From Streptococcus mitis (GTDB lineage: Bacteria; Bacillota; Bacilli; Lactobacillales; Streptococcaceae), in assembly GCF_001281025.1 (NCBI RefSeq), contig NZ_CP012646.1, positions 1,517,001 through 1,581,000 of the forward strand: a DNA stretch of 64,000 nt, in the 5' to 3' direction. Under the pieces are notes generated by a model. The model was not told the origin of the DNA. It did not search any database and saw only the letters and a list, made by a program, of their open reading frames with translations. Below are positions 39,795 through 47,816 of this stretch, one piece after another (positions within the stretch are counted from its first letter, which is position 1; each line of letters begins with the position of its first letter). A program made the translations under genes and the position numbers.

Positions 39795-40458
39795 CTTTTA
39801 AAATATACCCAACACTGCGCAAGGTTTGCAAATTCTCTGCAAAAGTGGTTCCTTTTAATTTCTTACGGACTTTTGAAACATAGACTTCGACAACCGAAAT
39901 CGTTGTATCACTATCAAATCCCCATAGACGATCAAAAATCTGAGTCTTAGGCAAAATAACATTTTGATTTTGAAGGAAATAAACTAGTAAATCGAACTCT
40001 TTGCCCAGCAATTCGACAGGAGTATCTTCAACCTTAACAGTATTTGTTGACAAATTAACTACAATATTTCCATAAGTCAAGGTATTTTCATTAAACTTAC
40101 CTGAACGTTTGAGAAGGGCTTGAATCCGCATTTTGAGTTCTTCTAAGTAGAAAGGTTTGGTCAGATAATCATCTGCTCCCAGTTCAAATCCATGTCCCTT
40201 ATCATCCAAACTTTCCTTGGCAGTCATGATCAGAACTGGAGTCATAATCCCCTTTTCACGCAATTCTTTCAAGACTTGGAAGCCATTTTTTTCAGGCAAC
40301 ATCAAATCAAGCAAAATCAAGTCATAGACGCCACTCTCAGCTTCGTAGAGACCTTCTTCCCCATCAAATACCTGCATGACATCCGCAAAATCGTCTAAAA
40401 AGTCAAATACTGAATTTGACAGCCCTAGGTCATCCTCAACTAATAAGATTTTTATCAT
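39784..40458 (-). CDS. ciaR: Response regulator CiaR
   Basis: A 224-residue OmpR-type regulator. The receiver domain carries the phospho-acceptor Asp51 ([13 protein letters not shown]), with acidic residues in VEDD at 8-10 and Lys in TKPF; the winged-helix domain follows ([14 protein letters not shown]). Start ATG at 40458 has GGAGGAG. It binds TTTAAG-N5-TTTAAG repeats, one of which is just upstream of its own -10 box. Operates with CiaH on the same transcript. Confidence 0.97.
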   Translation of the reverse strand: MIKILLVEDDLGLSNSVFDFLDDFADVMQVFDGEEGLYEAESGVYDLILLDLMLPEKNGFQVLKELREKGIMTPVLIMTAKESLDDKGHGFELGADDYLTKPFYLEELKMRIQALLKRSGKFNENTLTYGNIVVNLSTNTVKVEDTPVELLGKEFDLLVYFLQNQNVILPKTQIFDRLWGFDSDTTISVVEVYVSKVRKKLKGTTFAENLQTLRSVGYILKDVQ

Positions 40459-40482
40459 GAGAAACTCCTCCTTATTAAAACC

Positions 40483-40515
40483 ATTATACCAAATTTGCCT
40501 TAAAAAAAACTCAAC
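40483..40515 (-). promoter_or_regulatory. ciaRH promoter with CiaR box
   Basis: Extended -10 TGG-TATAAT (hexamer 40483-40488). Ten bases upstream is GTTGAG-TTTTT-TTTAAG (40499-40515), matching the CiaR direct repeat at 4/6 and 6/6 positions and at the spacing known for CiaR-activated promoters. The T-tract is also the U-run of the pepN terminator. Confidence 0.78.
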
Positions 40516-40547
40516 TCTCTGCATTTTACATGAGATAGCTGAGTTTT
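40506..40547 (-). terminator. pepN terminator, overlapping the CiaR box
   Basis: On the minus strand AAAACTCAGCTATCTC pairs with GAGAGTTGAGTTTT around a 12-base loop; eight T residues follow. The same bases form the 5' part of the ciaRH control region. Confidence 0.8.
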
Positions 40548-40566
40548 CTTTTTATTTTAGGCTTAT

Positions 40567-43113
40567 TTATGCATTTCCGTATTGAAGAACGACTACTTCC
40601 ACTGCAGCTTTTTCACGGTTAATCAAGTCAACACGCGCTGCAATTTCCTTGATTCCCATACCGATGTTACGGCTAAGAGCAAGGTCAGAAAGTTGCGGTT
40701 CAAAGAATTCCTTGTACTCTGCCAAGCGTTGCTGAGTCTTAAATACGTGAGCAGGAAGGATAACAAAGCTATCAAAGCTCATATCTCCACCAAGAGCTGC
40801 CTTAATCCAAGCCCAGTTTTCACGCGCCCAAGACCAAGCTGTTTCCTGAGTTGCTTGATGAGCTAGGAATTGGTAATACCAAGCAGACAAGTCTTGTGGT
40901 TTAACCACAAATTTGTCCTTCCATGAGCTAATCAAGGTTTGGATATTATTCGCATCTGTACTGTAGGCGAGAGCTGCTGCCAACTGGCGTTTAAAGACAG
41001 CATCTGTTGCGTGAGTATAAGTATCAAGATAAAGTGCTAACAAGTCTTTAGTCTCATGATGTTTCATCTCATTAATCAGAACTTGTGAGCGAATAGCTGC
41101 TGGAAGTCCTGCAAGCTGATCCTTATGAGCTTCGAAGATTTGGCTAGCGACTTGGCTAGCTTCTGCATCATTTGAGCGAATCATCATAGAAATGGCTAAC
41201 TGACGAACCAATTCATCCTCATCTGATTCTCCGTATTTAGCTGCAAAACCAAGACGGTCATAGTTATGACGAGCCAATTTAGCAACCAATACTTTGAAGG
41301 CTCTTTCAGCTTCTGTTCCTTCATCGATAAAGCGCTCAAGGGCAGAAATTACTTGAGAGACAGCTGAAACGACAAGGTAAGATTCTTCCTTAGCAAGCTT
41401 ATCAAGGACTGGAAGCAAGTCAGCATAAGAAATGTGCCCTGCTTCAGCAAGCAGACGTCGTTCTTGAACAATCTGCAATTTGCTTGTGTTATCAAGTTCA
41501 ACTAGGTCAGCAAGAATAGCATCTAGCAAGTCTCCTTGATAGTCTGTAATGTAGTGGGCTGTATTTTCTGTGTTGAGGCGAAGTGCTGTTTTGTTTTCAG
41601 CAAGAAGAGCTGCGTAGCCTGGAATTTCGATGCTTTCAGTTTCAAGTGTATCAGGCAAGCCTTTCCAGTTGCTATTGAGTGGCACAACCCAGAGACGGTT
41701 CTTGTCTTCGTTCTCACCGATAAAGAATTGTTTTTGTGAAATCTTCAAAACATCATTTTCAACTTTGACAGTGAGAACTGGGTAACCAGGCTGTTCCAAC
41801 CAAGAATCCATAAAGGCTGCGACATCACGTCCAGACGCTTGACCAAGGGCATCCCAAAGATCACGACCAATTGTATTGCTGTACTGATGTTTTTCAAAGT
41901 AGGCATGCAAACCTTTGGCAAAATCGGCATCACCCAGCCAACGACGAAGCATGTGCATGAGGCGACTTCCTTTGGCATAGACGATAGCTCCGTCAAAGAG
42001 TGTATTGATTTCATCTGGGTGTTTGACTTCGACGTGAACTGACTGAACTCCATCAGTCGCATCGCGTTCAAGAGCGTGAGGCACTCCACCTGTTTGGAAA
42101 TCTTCAAAAATATTCCAGCTTGGCTCAATGGCATCCACACAGACATATTCCATCATGTTAGCAAAGCTTTCATTGAGCCAAAGGTCATCCCACCATTTCA
42201 TAGTAACGAGATTGCCAAACCATTGGTGAGCCAATTCATGTGCCACAACAAGGGCAACTTGTTGGCGACTAGCAAAAGTTGAGTTCTCATCTACAACCAA
42301 GCAAACTTCACGGTAGGTCACAAGACCCCAGTTTTCCATAGCACCTGCTGAGAAGTCAGGAAGGGCGATATGGAGAGATTGAGGGATTGGGTATTTGACT
42401 CCGTAGTAATCTTCGTAAAACTCGATGGAGCGAACGGCGATGTCCAGTGAGAAATCAAGGTTAGATAATGGGTGAGCTTTGGTTGAGTAGACACCTACAA
42501 GGGTACCGTTTTTAGTTTTAGCCGTCACACCTTGCAAATCACCCGCAACAAAGGCTAACAAGTAAGAAGACATGCGAGGTGTTGTTTCAAACTTCCAGAT
42601 ACCTGTTTCCTTGCGGTTTTCCACATCAATCTCAGGCATGTTAGACAAGGCCACTTCACCTTCTGCTTGGTCAAAACGTAGAGAGAAATCAAAAGTTGCC
42701 TTGGCTTCAGGCTCATCCACACATGGGAAGGCTTCGCGCGCAAAATGGCTCTCGAACTGAGTAGACAAGACCTCCTTCTTCACTCCATCAACTGTGTAGT
42801 AAGATGGGTAAATCCCTGTCATGTTGTCTGTAATTTTTCCTGAGAAAGCGATAACCACTTCAACTTGACCTGCTTCCGCAAGTTCAATATGAAGGGCTTC
42901 ATTGTCATGATCGACTGTGAATGGACAAGCTGCCCCTGCAACTTCTACAGTGGCGATTTCCAAGTCTTTTTGGTGGAGGGAAATGCTGTCACTCTGTGCT
43001 TGCCCAGTGATGGTCACTTTCCCTGAAAACGTCTTGGTCTCACGACTCAAGTCTAAAAATAAATCATAATGTTCAGGAACAAATTGCTTAATAAAATGTT
43101 CAACTGCTTGCAT
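40567..43113 (-). CDS. pepN: Aminopeptidase N (M1 family, lysyl aminopeptidase)
   Basis: An 848-residue cytosolic zinc aminopeptidase. GAMENWG (257-263) binds the peptide N-terminus, His292-Glu-Leu-Ala-His296 and Glu315 (WLNESF) hold the zinc. Length matches lactic-acid-bacterial PepN. It releases N-terminal residues from peptides taken up by Opp-type transporters. Promoter with extended -10 (TGA-TATAAT, hexamer 43166-43171) lies 53 bases upstream. Monocistronic, ended by a strong terminator just before ciaR. Confidence 0.97.
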   Translation of the reverse strand: MQAVEHFIKQFVPEHYDLFLDLSRETKTFSGKVTITGQAQSDSISLHQKDLEIATVEVAGAACPFTVDHDNEALHIELAEAGQVEVVIAFSGKITDNMTGIYPSYYTVDGVKKEVLSTQFESHFAREAFPCVDEPEAKATFDFSLRFDQAEGEVALSNMPEIDVENRKETGIWKFETTPRMSSYLLAFVAGDLQGVTAKTKNGTLVGVYSTKAHPLSNLDFSLDIAVRSIEFYEDYYGVKYPIPQSLHIALPDFSAGAMENWGLVTYREVCLVVDENSTFASRQQVALVVAHELAHQWFGNLVTMKWWDDLWLNESFANMMEYVCVDAIEPSWNIFEDFQTGGVPHALERDATDGVQSVHVEVKHPDEINTLFDGAIVYAKGSRLMHMLRRWLGDADFAKGLHAYFEKHQYSNTIGRDLWDALGQASGRDVAAFMDSWLEQPGYPVLTVKVENDVLKISQKQFFIGENEDKNRLWVVPLNSNWKGLPDTLETESIEIPGYAALLAENKTALRLNTENTAHYITDYQGDLLDAILADLVELDNTSKLQIVQERRLLAEAGHISYADLLPVLDKLAKEESYLVVSAVSQVISALERFIDEGTEAERAFKVLVAKLARHNYDRLGFAAKYGESDEDELVRQLAISMMIRSNDAEASQVASQIFEAHKDQLAGLPAAIRSQVLINEMKHHETKDLLALYLDTYTHATDAVFKRQLAAALAYSTDANNIQTLISSWKDKFVVKPQDLSAWYYQFLAHQATQETAWSWARENWAWIKAALGGDMSFDSFVILPAHVFKTQQRLAEYKEFFEPQLSDLALSRNIGMGIKEIAARVDLINREKAAVEVVVLQYGNA

Positions 43114-43165
43114 AGTTTTCTCCTATTCTAAGTTTAAGAGCTGCTACTCTTCTTCAAACAAACTT

Positions 43166-43174
43166 ATTATATCA
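43166..43174 (-). promoter_or_regulatory. pepN promoter, extended -10
   Basis: TGA-TATAAT on the minus strand; leader of about 45 bases containing AAGAG..CTCTT, a small hairpin. Confidence 0.65.
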
Positions 43175-43234
43175 TGTTTTGCTTAAGAAAAAAGGATTGG
43201 ACAGCGATTTCCAAAACTTTCTTCCTTCTGCAGT

Positions 43235-43675
43235 CTACAGTGGGTAGACCTTGCGAAATTCTTCTAAAACAACCTTGCTTTCAGGTGTAAAAGCCAATCC
43301 TGCTTCTCTCAGCCACTCGGCGAAACAATCCTCATGAACCTGACGCCAATAGGCGAGGGATTTGTCACCTTCCCCTTCCTTAAAGGCATGTTGAGCAGAA
43401 ACTTGATTGAAGGGCTGGACAGAAACCTTTGTAATTTCAACAATACAGACAGCCTGATTTTGACTATCTAAAATGACATCAAAAGTTCCTTCTTGAGGAA
43501 GAGACTCGGCTTCTAGTGCATAGAGGTCGTAGGCTGAAGCTGTTGCTGTTTTTTCGCCTTTTAAAACCAAATCCGCTAAAAGGTCTGGTTCCTCTCAAAA
43601 AGCCCAAGCATCGATTTCATCTCCTATATAGGGGTTAATTTGCTTGTAGGCGTTCCACATTTCTTGCGGTGTCAT
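43235..43675 (-). pseudogene. ASCH-domain protein gene broken by a TGA at codon 27
   Basis: From the ATG at 43675 (MTPQEMWNAYKQ) the frame encodes a 146-codon ASCH protein, but codon 27 is TGA (43595-43597) in the middle of DAWAF*EEPDLLADLVLKG. Reading resumes in the same frame on the other side, so it is a point mutation (a GGA-to-TGA change would fit), not a frameshift. The remaining frame (111 residues from a TTG at 43570) holds the core VLKGEKTATASAYDLY. ASCH proteins bind RNA or modified nucleosides; some are amidohydrolases of acetylcytidine. It is last in the operon and overlaps the PEP-barrel gene by 41 bases. Confidence 0.82.
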
Positions 43676-44525
43676 AGGTGCTCATTTGTAATTTTTTACT
43701 TTCTTCTTTTATGTGTTTAAGATGATCTGGATGGTCAATTTCTAAATCAAAAATCTCTGGAATAGAACTATAGTGGATAATGCATTCGATACCCATCTGA
43801 TTCATTTTTTGTATGAAAGAAGTATTCAGATAGCCTGCTACAGCAAAATCAATCTTTTTCATCCTTGCTTTATCCTGCATATCTCTTAGCATATCTAACA
43901 TTATTGGACTTTCCATATCATGCCATTGACTGTTTCTCACAGTCGCAAAAATAAAAGAAGTCAAATCATTCATTCCAACTACAATCTTTGAAATACCAGC
44001 TTCCAGTATCCTGTCCAAGTCGAAATACGCTGACGGTAATTCAATCATTGTGGCGACTTTCCCAGTAAAACCCTGCTGACGCAATACTGTAATAGCTTGC
44101 TTTAACTGCTCAGCATCATTGACAAAAGGAAAGATAATAGATAGATTCGGATTGTTTTGATAAACTTCTGTAACGACATGTGCTTCAGCCTGAAATTCAT
44201 CCAGACACGCCAGCAAACGCCTAGTTCCTCTATATCCAAACAAGGGATGACGTTCATCAAAATACTCTTTAGTCCCCTCTAAACAATTAGCTTCTGTATT
44301 TGTTAATTCTGAAAAACGATACCAGACCTCTTCATCTGAGTACAAGGAGCAAATAGTGTCTAGATAATCTTTTACAAATTGCTGACAACTTGCTAATATA
44401 ATGTTTTGATTAAGCTCTCTCAACAAATATTCCCCACGAACCATGCCAACATGATGAAATAGTTGTGGGTAAACTTTTTCATCAAGTTTTTCGCCACTAA
44501 GGGCAAGTTGGTTTCTCATGTCCAT
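43635..44525 (-). CDS. Stand-alone PEP-binding barrel (PEP-utilising enzyme C-terminal domain)
   Basis: A 296-residue protein resembling only the C-terminal TIM barrel of PEP synthase / pyruvate phosphate dikinase / PTS enzyme I. Seen: VGMVRGEYLL near residue 28, PLFGYRGTRR (about 95), IIFPFVNDAEQL (about 130), MIELPSAYFDLDRI and VVGMNDLTSFIFATVR. The ATP-grasp and phosphohistidine domains are absent, and I see no C-terminal Cys-Gly-Glu acid/base motif of those enzymes, so catalysis is doubtful. GAGGTGA precedes the start; a second ATG at 44519 is possible. Fifth gene of a tight operon. Confidence 0.78.
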   Translation of the reverse strand: MDMRNQLALSGEKLDEKVYPQLFHHVGMVRGEYLLRELNQNIILASCQQFVKDYLDTICSLYSDEEVWYRFSELTNTEANCLEGTKEYFDERHPLFGYRGTRRLLACLDEFQAEAHVVTEVYQNNPNLSIIFPFVNDAEQLKQAITVLRQQGFTGKVATMIELPSAYFDLDRILEAGISKIVVGMNDLTSFIFATVRNSQWHDMESPIMLDMLRDMQDKARMKKIDFAVAGYLNTSFIQKMNQMGIECIIHYSSIPEIFDLEIDHPDHLKHIKEESKKLQMSTYDTARNVERLQAN

Positions 44526-44560
44526 TCACCTCGTCTTAAAAGATACAATATCAGATATCA

Positions 44561-45289
44561 TTATATGAAGCTTTCCTCTAGTTCAAAAGCTTCATAAGGT
44601 TCAACTAACTCATATCCTAAAAATTCTGCTACTTTTTTGGAAGCCTCGTTATGAGCATCCCAAAGTGGAAACATATCTCTATTTAAACTCTCTAGAATCA
44701 TTGCAGCACCAAGTTTTTTAGCAAATCCATTTCCTTGTTCGTTTGGTCTAGTTGCAACTTCCACTTCAACTGCTCCACGGTAAACTAACCCTGAGGAAAT
44801 CCCAGCAATCAGTTCATTATTTTTAAGAATCACAAAGCCAAATCCACCTTTTAAAACAAAATCCTGATAGGACTCAAAATCCCCCTGTAAATCTTGTGAC
44901 CATTCTTCCTCAGAAAAGCAGTTATAAATATGATTATCAATAGGCACAATATTGTAATCTTCCTCTATATGAGTAACTAGATTATTTAAAAATTCAACTT
45001 GAAAATTTGCCTTATCTTTAAAAGAATAGCGAGTAAAAGAATTTAGCCCCACTTTCCGATGCAGAAAATCTTGCCAATTGGTATTTTCTGAAATAATAAT
45101 CTTATAATCTAAACCATATTTCCTAACAAAATCTTCCCAAAATCTGGAATCCAACTCCCCTGCTAGGTATAGAAAATTCCCAACATCATAAAAGCCTGTT
45201 GTCCTATCACTGTTTCGGTAGACAGTTCCGATTTGAGATTTAAGACCATAGAGAACCATATTTTTCTTCCATGTTTTAAATAGTTCCAT
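44561..45289 (-). CDS. GNAT acetyltransferase (GNAT_acetyltran type)
   Basis: A 242-residue protein with a helical N-terminal half and a C-terminal GNAT domain: GGFGFVILKNNELIAGISSG, then VEVEVATRPNEQGNGFAKKL with the acetyl-CoA loop (residues about 180-200), and LWDAHNEASKKVAEFLGYEL. It looks like the PF12746 group of acetyltransferases. Substrate unknown. Ribosome binding site GGGGGATA. It starts 7 bases after the Nudix gene; base composition is more AT-rich than in the flanking housekeeping genes. Confidence 0.8.
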   Translation of the reverse strand: MELFKTWKKNMVLYGLKSQIGTVYRNSDRTTGFYDVGNFLYLAGELDSRFWEDFVRKYGLDYKIIISENTNWQDFLHRKVGLNSFTRYSFKDKANFQVEFLNNLVTHIEEDYNIVPIDNHIYNCFSEEEWSQDLQGDFESYQDFVLKGGFGFVILKNNELIAGISSGLVYRGAVEVEVATRPNEQGNGFAKKLGAAMILESLNRDMFPLWDAHNEASKKVAEFLGYELVEPYEAFELEESFI

Positions 45290-45296
45290 TATCCCC

Positions 45297-45776
45297 CTAC
45301 TTCACCTTCCAATTCATGTAAGAAGTCTTGTCAAGTTCAGGAAATCCTAATAATTCAGACTTAACCTTCAAGACTAATGGCGATGCATTTTCTTCTGTGA
45401 TCTCTTGAATATCCATCCAAATATATCCAAGTGAATCATTCGCACCTTCAGACACAGCTTCCGAAATCGTAACTTGAGGTGCACTCTCATTCATTTCAAC
45501 ATCATACAAGGCCATGACATGGTGAACCATAAAATTTTTTAACTCTTCCCTGACGAAAACATCGTAGATTCGAGGATTAGAGTAGCTTCTAACAGTAAAT
45601 CCCGTCTCTTCCATAACTTCTCTAGTCAGCGTTTCCGTCAGTCCTTCTCCAAGTTGCTGACTGCCTCCAGGTAGATCATACCGATGTTGATAAGGGCCTC
45701 TCGTTTTTTCAATGCAGAGTAACTTCCCATTTTCAAAGCAAACAGCGTAGACTCCAAAGTGTCTTTTGATTTCCAT
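45297..45776 (-). CDS. Nudix hydrolase
   Basis: A 159-residue Nudix protein. The box is GGSQQLGEGLTETLTREVME then ETGF, meeting the GX5EX7REUXEEXGU rule. The N-terminus KRHFGVYAVCFENGKLL is typical. Substrate unknown; its operon neighbours (an NAD(P)-dependent SDR and a Tad2-like protein) hint at a nucleotide-sugar or NAD-derived compound, but this is only inference. Ribosome binding site TAGGAGTAG; 10 bases from the SDR gene. Confidence 0.86.
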   Translation of the reverse strand: MEIKRHFGVYAVCFENGKLLCIEKTRGPYQHRYDLPGGSQQLGEGLTETLTREVMEETGFTVRSYSNPRIYDVFVREELKNFMVHHVMALYDVEMNESAPQVTISEAVSEGANDSLGYIWMDIQEITEENASPLVLKVKSELLGFPELDKTSYMNWKVK

Positions 45777-45786
45777 CCAACTACTC

Positions 45787-46485
45787 CTACTTCAAAGACC
45801 AGCCACCATCAATCATCAGGATTTGTCCCTGCATGGCGTTTGCTTTTCCACTTGCTAAGAAAAGGCTAATCTCTGCTATTTCCTCTGGCTTAATCCAACG
45901 CTTGATTGGTGTTTCACTAGCCACCCAGTCCGCTAAACCACCTGGCTCAAAGTCCGCAGCAGTCATAGCTGTCTTGACTGCTCCTGGAGCGATACCAAAG
46001 ATCTGAATCCCAGCTTCTGCATAGTCTAAAGCCAACTGCTTGGTGAAGCCAGCCAAGGCGTGCTTCGAAGAAGTATAGGCGTGTCCACCGCCACCTGCTA
46101 GGCTAGAAGCAATAGAGCACATATTGATGATGATTCCCTTTTTATTCTCCAACATTTGCGTCAAATAATAGCGAGTCAACTCTACTGGAGTAACGTAGTT
46201 AATTTCAAAAATTTCTTGAATTTCCTGCGCTGTCTGTTCCAAAAGTGGTTTATAATCATCCAAAACTCCCGCAGTATTGCACAAAACATCAACCCGAGGA
46301 CACCAATCAAAAACAGGTTCCAAGTCCAAGGTCAAATCTCTCTGTAAAAAGTGAAAATCACCCTCTAAGAGTGGATTTTCACCTTGGTCAACTCCATAAA
46401 CTTGATAGCCCTTCTCTAAAAAGAGGCGAGCTTGAGCCAGACCAATCCCTGAACTCACTCCTGTAATCAATACACGTTTAGTCAT
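45787..46485 (-). CDS. Short-chain dehydrogenase/reductase
   Basis: A 232-residue classical SDR. Cofactor motif TGVSSGIG (residues 8-15), CNTAGVLD, catalytic Ser in NMCSIASSLAG and Tyr-x-x-x-Lys in HAYTSSKHALAG, ending LMIDGGWSLK. Often annotated as 3-oxoacyl-ACP reductase, but it is not in a fatty-acid cluster, so I do not call it FabG. It overlaps the DUF2829 gene by 8 bases, with the ATG inside that gene's last codons. Confidence 0.88.
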   Translation of the reverse strand: MTKRVLITGVSSGIGLAQARLFLEKGYQVYGVDQGENPLLEGDFHFLQRDLTLDLEPVFDWCPRVDVLCNTAGVLDDYKPLLEQTAQEIQEIFEINYVTPVELTRYYLTQMLENKKGIIINMCSIASSLAGGGGHAYTSSKHALAGFTKQLALDYAEAGIQIFGIAPGAVKTAMTAADFEPGGLADWVASETPIKRWIKPEEIAEISLFLASGKANAMQGQILMIDGGWSLK

Positions 46486-46714
46486 TCACTTCTACCCAAT
46501 CTATCGCCAAAACATCACAAGGTGTCGGACTCCACATGGAAAAACCTTCTCCTTCTCCAGACACGTTGATTAGGAAATAAGGTGTCACTTCAAGTGCAAC
46601 CCCGTTTTGTTCAATGGTGTCAAAAAGTTGGACATAGTTTTCCGCACCTCCCCAACCAGTTCGTACATATTTTTTCTTAGCCTTTAAGCCAGGCAGGATC
46701 TCTTCAAATGTCAT
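46478..46714 (-). CDS. DUF2829 / Tad2-like protein
   Basis: A 78-residue protein beginning MTFEEILPGLKAKKKYVRTG, with GW and SMWSPTPCDVLAIDWVEV, the conserved pattern of DUF2829 (PF11195). In phages the family includes Tad2, which sequesters the signal nucleotide of Thoeris defence. Chromosomal copies in streptococci have no known role. It opens the operon with its own promoter and an AAAGGAGAAAAAC site. The frame to 46735 is a non-conserved extension. Confidence 0.82.
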   Translation of the reverse strand: MTFEEILPGLKAKKKYVRTGWGGAENYVQLFDTIEQNGVALEVTPYFLINVSGEGEGFSMWSPTPCDVLAIDWVEVND

Positions 46715-46743
46715 GTTTTTCTCCTTTAATATCAATAATTCTC

Positions 46744-46788
46744 CCCTTCATTATAACAAAAAAACCGCTTTAAAACGGCTTTTTGACT
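46744..46788 (-). repeat. Terminator-promoter cassette, copy 1
   Basis: A 45-base unit running CCCTTCATTATAAC..GCTTTTTGACT, 43 of 45 positions the same as 47773-47816. On the minus strand it is an A/T-flanked hairpin (AAAAAGCCG..CGGTTTTTTT) that ends the aldo/keto reductase gene, immediately followed by extended -10 TGT-TATAAT (46750-46755) for the DUF2829 operon. Confidence 0.85.
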
Positions 46789-46813
46789 GTGATTTATTTA
46801 CATCTGCTTCTAC

Positions 46814-47740
46814 TTACGGCAAATTATTCCCTGCAGCTAGATAAATTTCATACCATTCTTTTCTTGTTAAGCTAAAGTTTGCCGCTTGGCTAACTTCTCT
46901 CAAGTGCTTAGGATTTGTTGTACCTACGACTGCCTGCATTTTTGCTGGATAACGCAATATCCAAGAAATGGCAATAGTTGAAGAGGTTACTCCATATTTA
47001 ATAGCTAAACGATCAAGTCCTTGATTTAAAGTTTGAAATTTCTCATTTCCAACAAAATTCCCTTTAAAATACCCAAATTGTAAGACAGACCATGCTTGAA
47101 TGACCACATCATGTAATTTGCAATATTCAAAAATGCTGCCATCTCGCATAGCTGCTTGACTATCTTCCATATTAACATGAAAACCTGATTCGAATCCTGG
47201 TGTAAAAGCCGCACTCAATTGTAGCTGATTAACAGCTAACGGCTGCTTGACATCTTTTTTAAGCAACTCCATCATCATAGGATTTTGATTAGAAACTCCA
47301 AAATCTCGGACCTTACCTTGTTTATAAAGGAGATCAAAGGCTTCTGCTACTTGGTCAGATTCCATCAAAGCATCTGGTCGATGAAGGAGCAAGCTATCTA
47401 GATGATCAATCTTCAATCTTTGCAAAATTCCGTCAACTGATTTTATAATATAGTCCTTAGAAAAATCAAAATAGGTAAATTCTTCAATGCGAATTCCACA
47501 TTTAGACTGAATCCACATCTTTTCTCTTAAATCTAGACGATTTTTTAGGACAAGACCTAACAGTTCTTCACAACGACCACGACCATAAATATCAGCCAAG
47601 TCAAAAGCATTGATTCCAACAGACAGTGCTGTTTCTACAAGCTCTTCAACTTCTTTTACAGACTTATCTTTTATTCTCATCATTCCGAGAACAATTTCTG
47701 ATAATTCTTTGTCATCTTGACCAAGAGTTATGTATCTCAT
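46814..47740 (-). CDS. Aldo/keto reductase
   Basis: A 308-residue NAD(P)H-dependent oxidoreductase with an (alpha/beta)8 barrel. The catalytic set is visible: Asp in AFDLADIYG, Tyr in the same strand, Lys in WIQSKCGI, and His in LLLHRPDAL. Family members reduce sugar or stress-derived aldehydes; the substrate is unknown. Start at 47740 (MRYITLGQDD) after GAAGGAGAAAAATTTG. It is flanked on both sides by the same 45-base terminator-promoter cassette and so is an independent unit. Confidence 0.9.
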   Translation of the reverse strand: MRYITLGQDDKELSEIVLGMMRIKDKSVKEVEELVETALSVGINAFDLADIYGRGRCEELLGLVLKNRLDLREKMWIQSKCGIRIEEFTYFDFSKDYIIKSVDGILQRLKIDHLDSLLLHRPDALMESDQVAEAFDLLYKQGKVRDFGVSNQNPMMMELLKKDVKQPLAVNQLQLSAAFTPGFESGFHVNMEDSQAAMRDGSIFEYCKLHDVVIQAWSVLQFGYFKGNFVGNEKFQTLNQGLDRLAIKYGVTSSTIAISWILRYPAKMQAVVGTTNPKHLREVSQAANFSLTRKEWYEIYLAAGNNLP

Positions 47741-47772
47741 CAAATTTTTCTCCTTCAATTTCTAACATTCTT

Positions 47773-47816
47773 CCCTTCATTATAACAAAAAACCGCTTTA
47801 CAACGGCTTTTTGACT
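47773..47816 (-). repeat. Terminator-promoter cassette, copy 2
   Basis: 44 bases nearly identical to 46744-46788 and in the same orientation. It ends the PadR/membrane-protein operon and carries the TATAAT (47779-47784) for the aldo/keto reductase gene. Confidence 0.85.
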
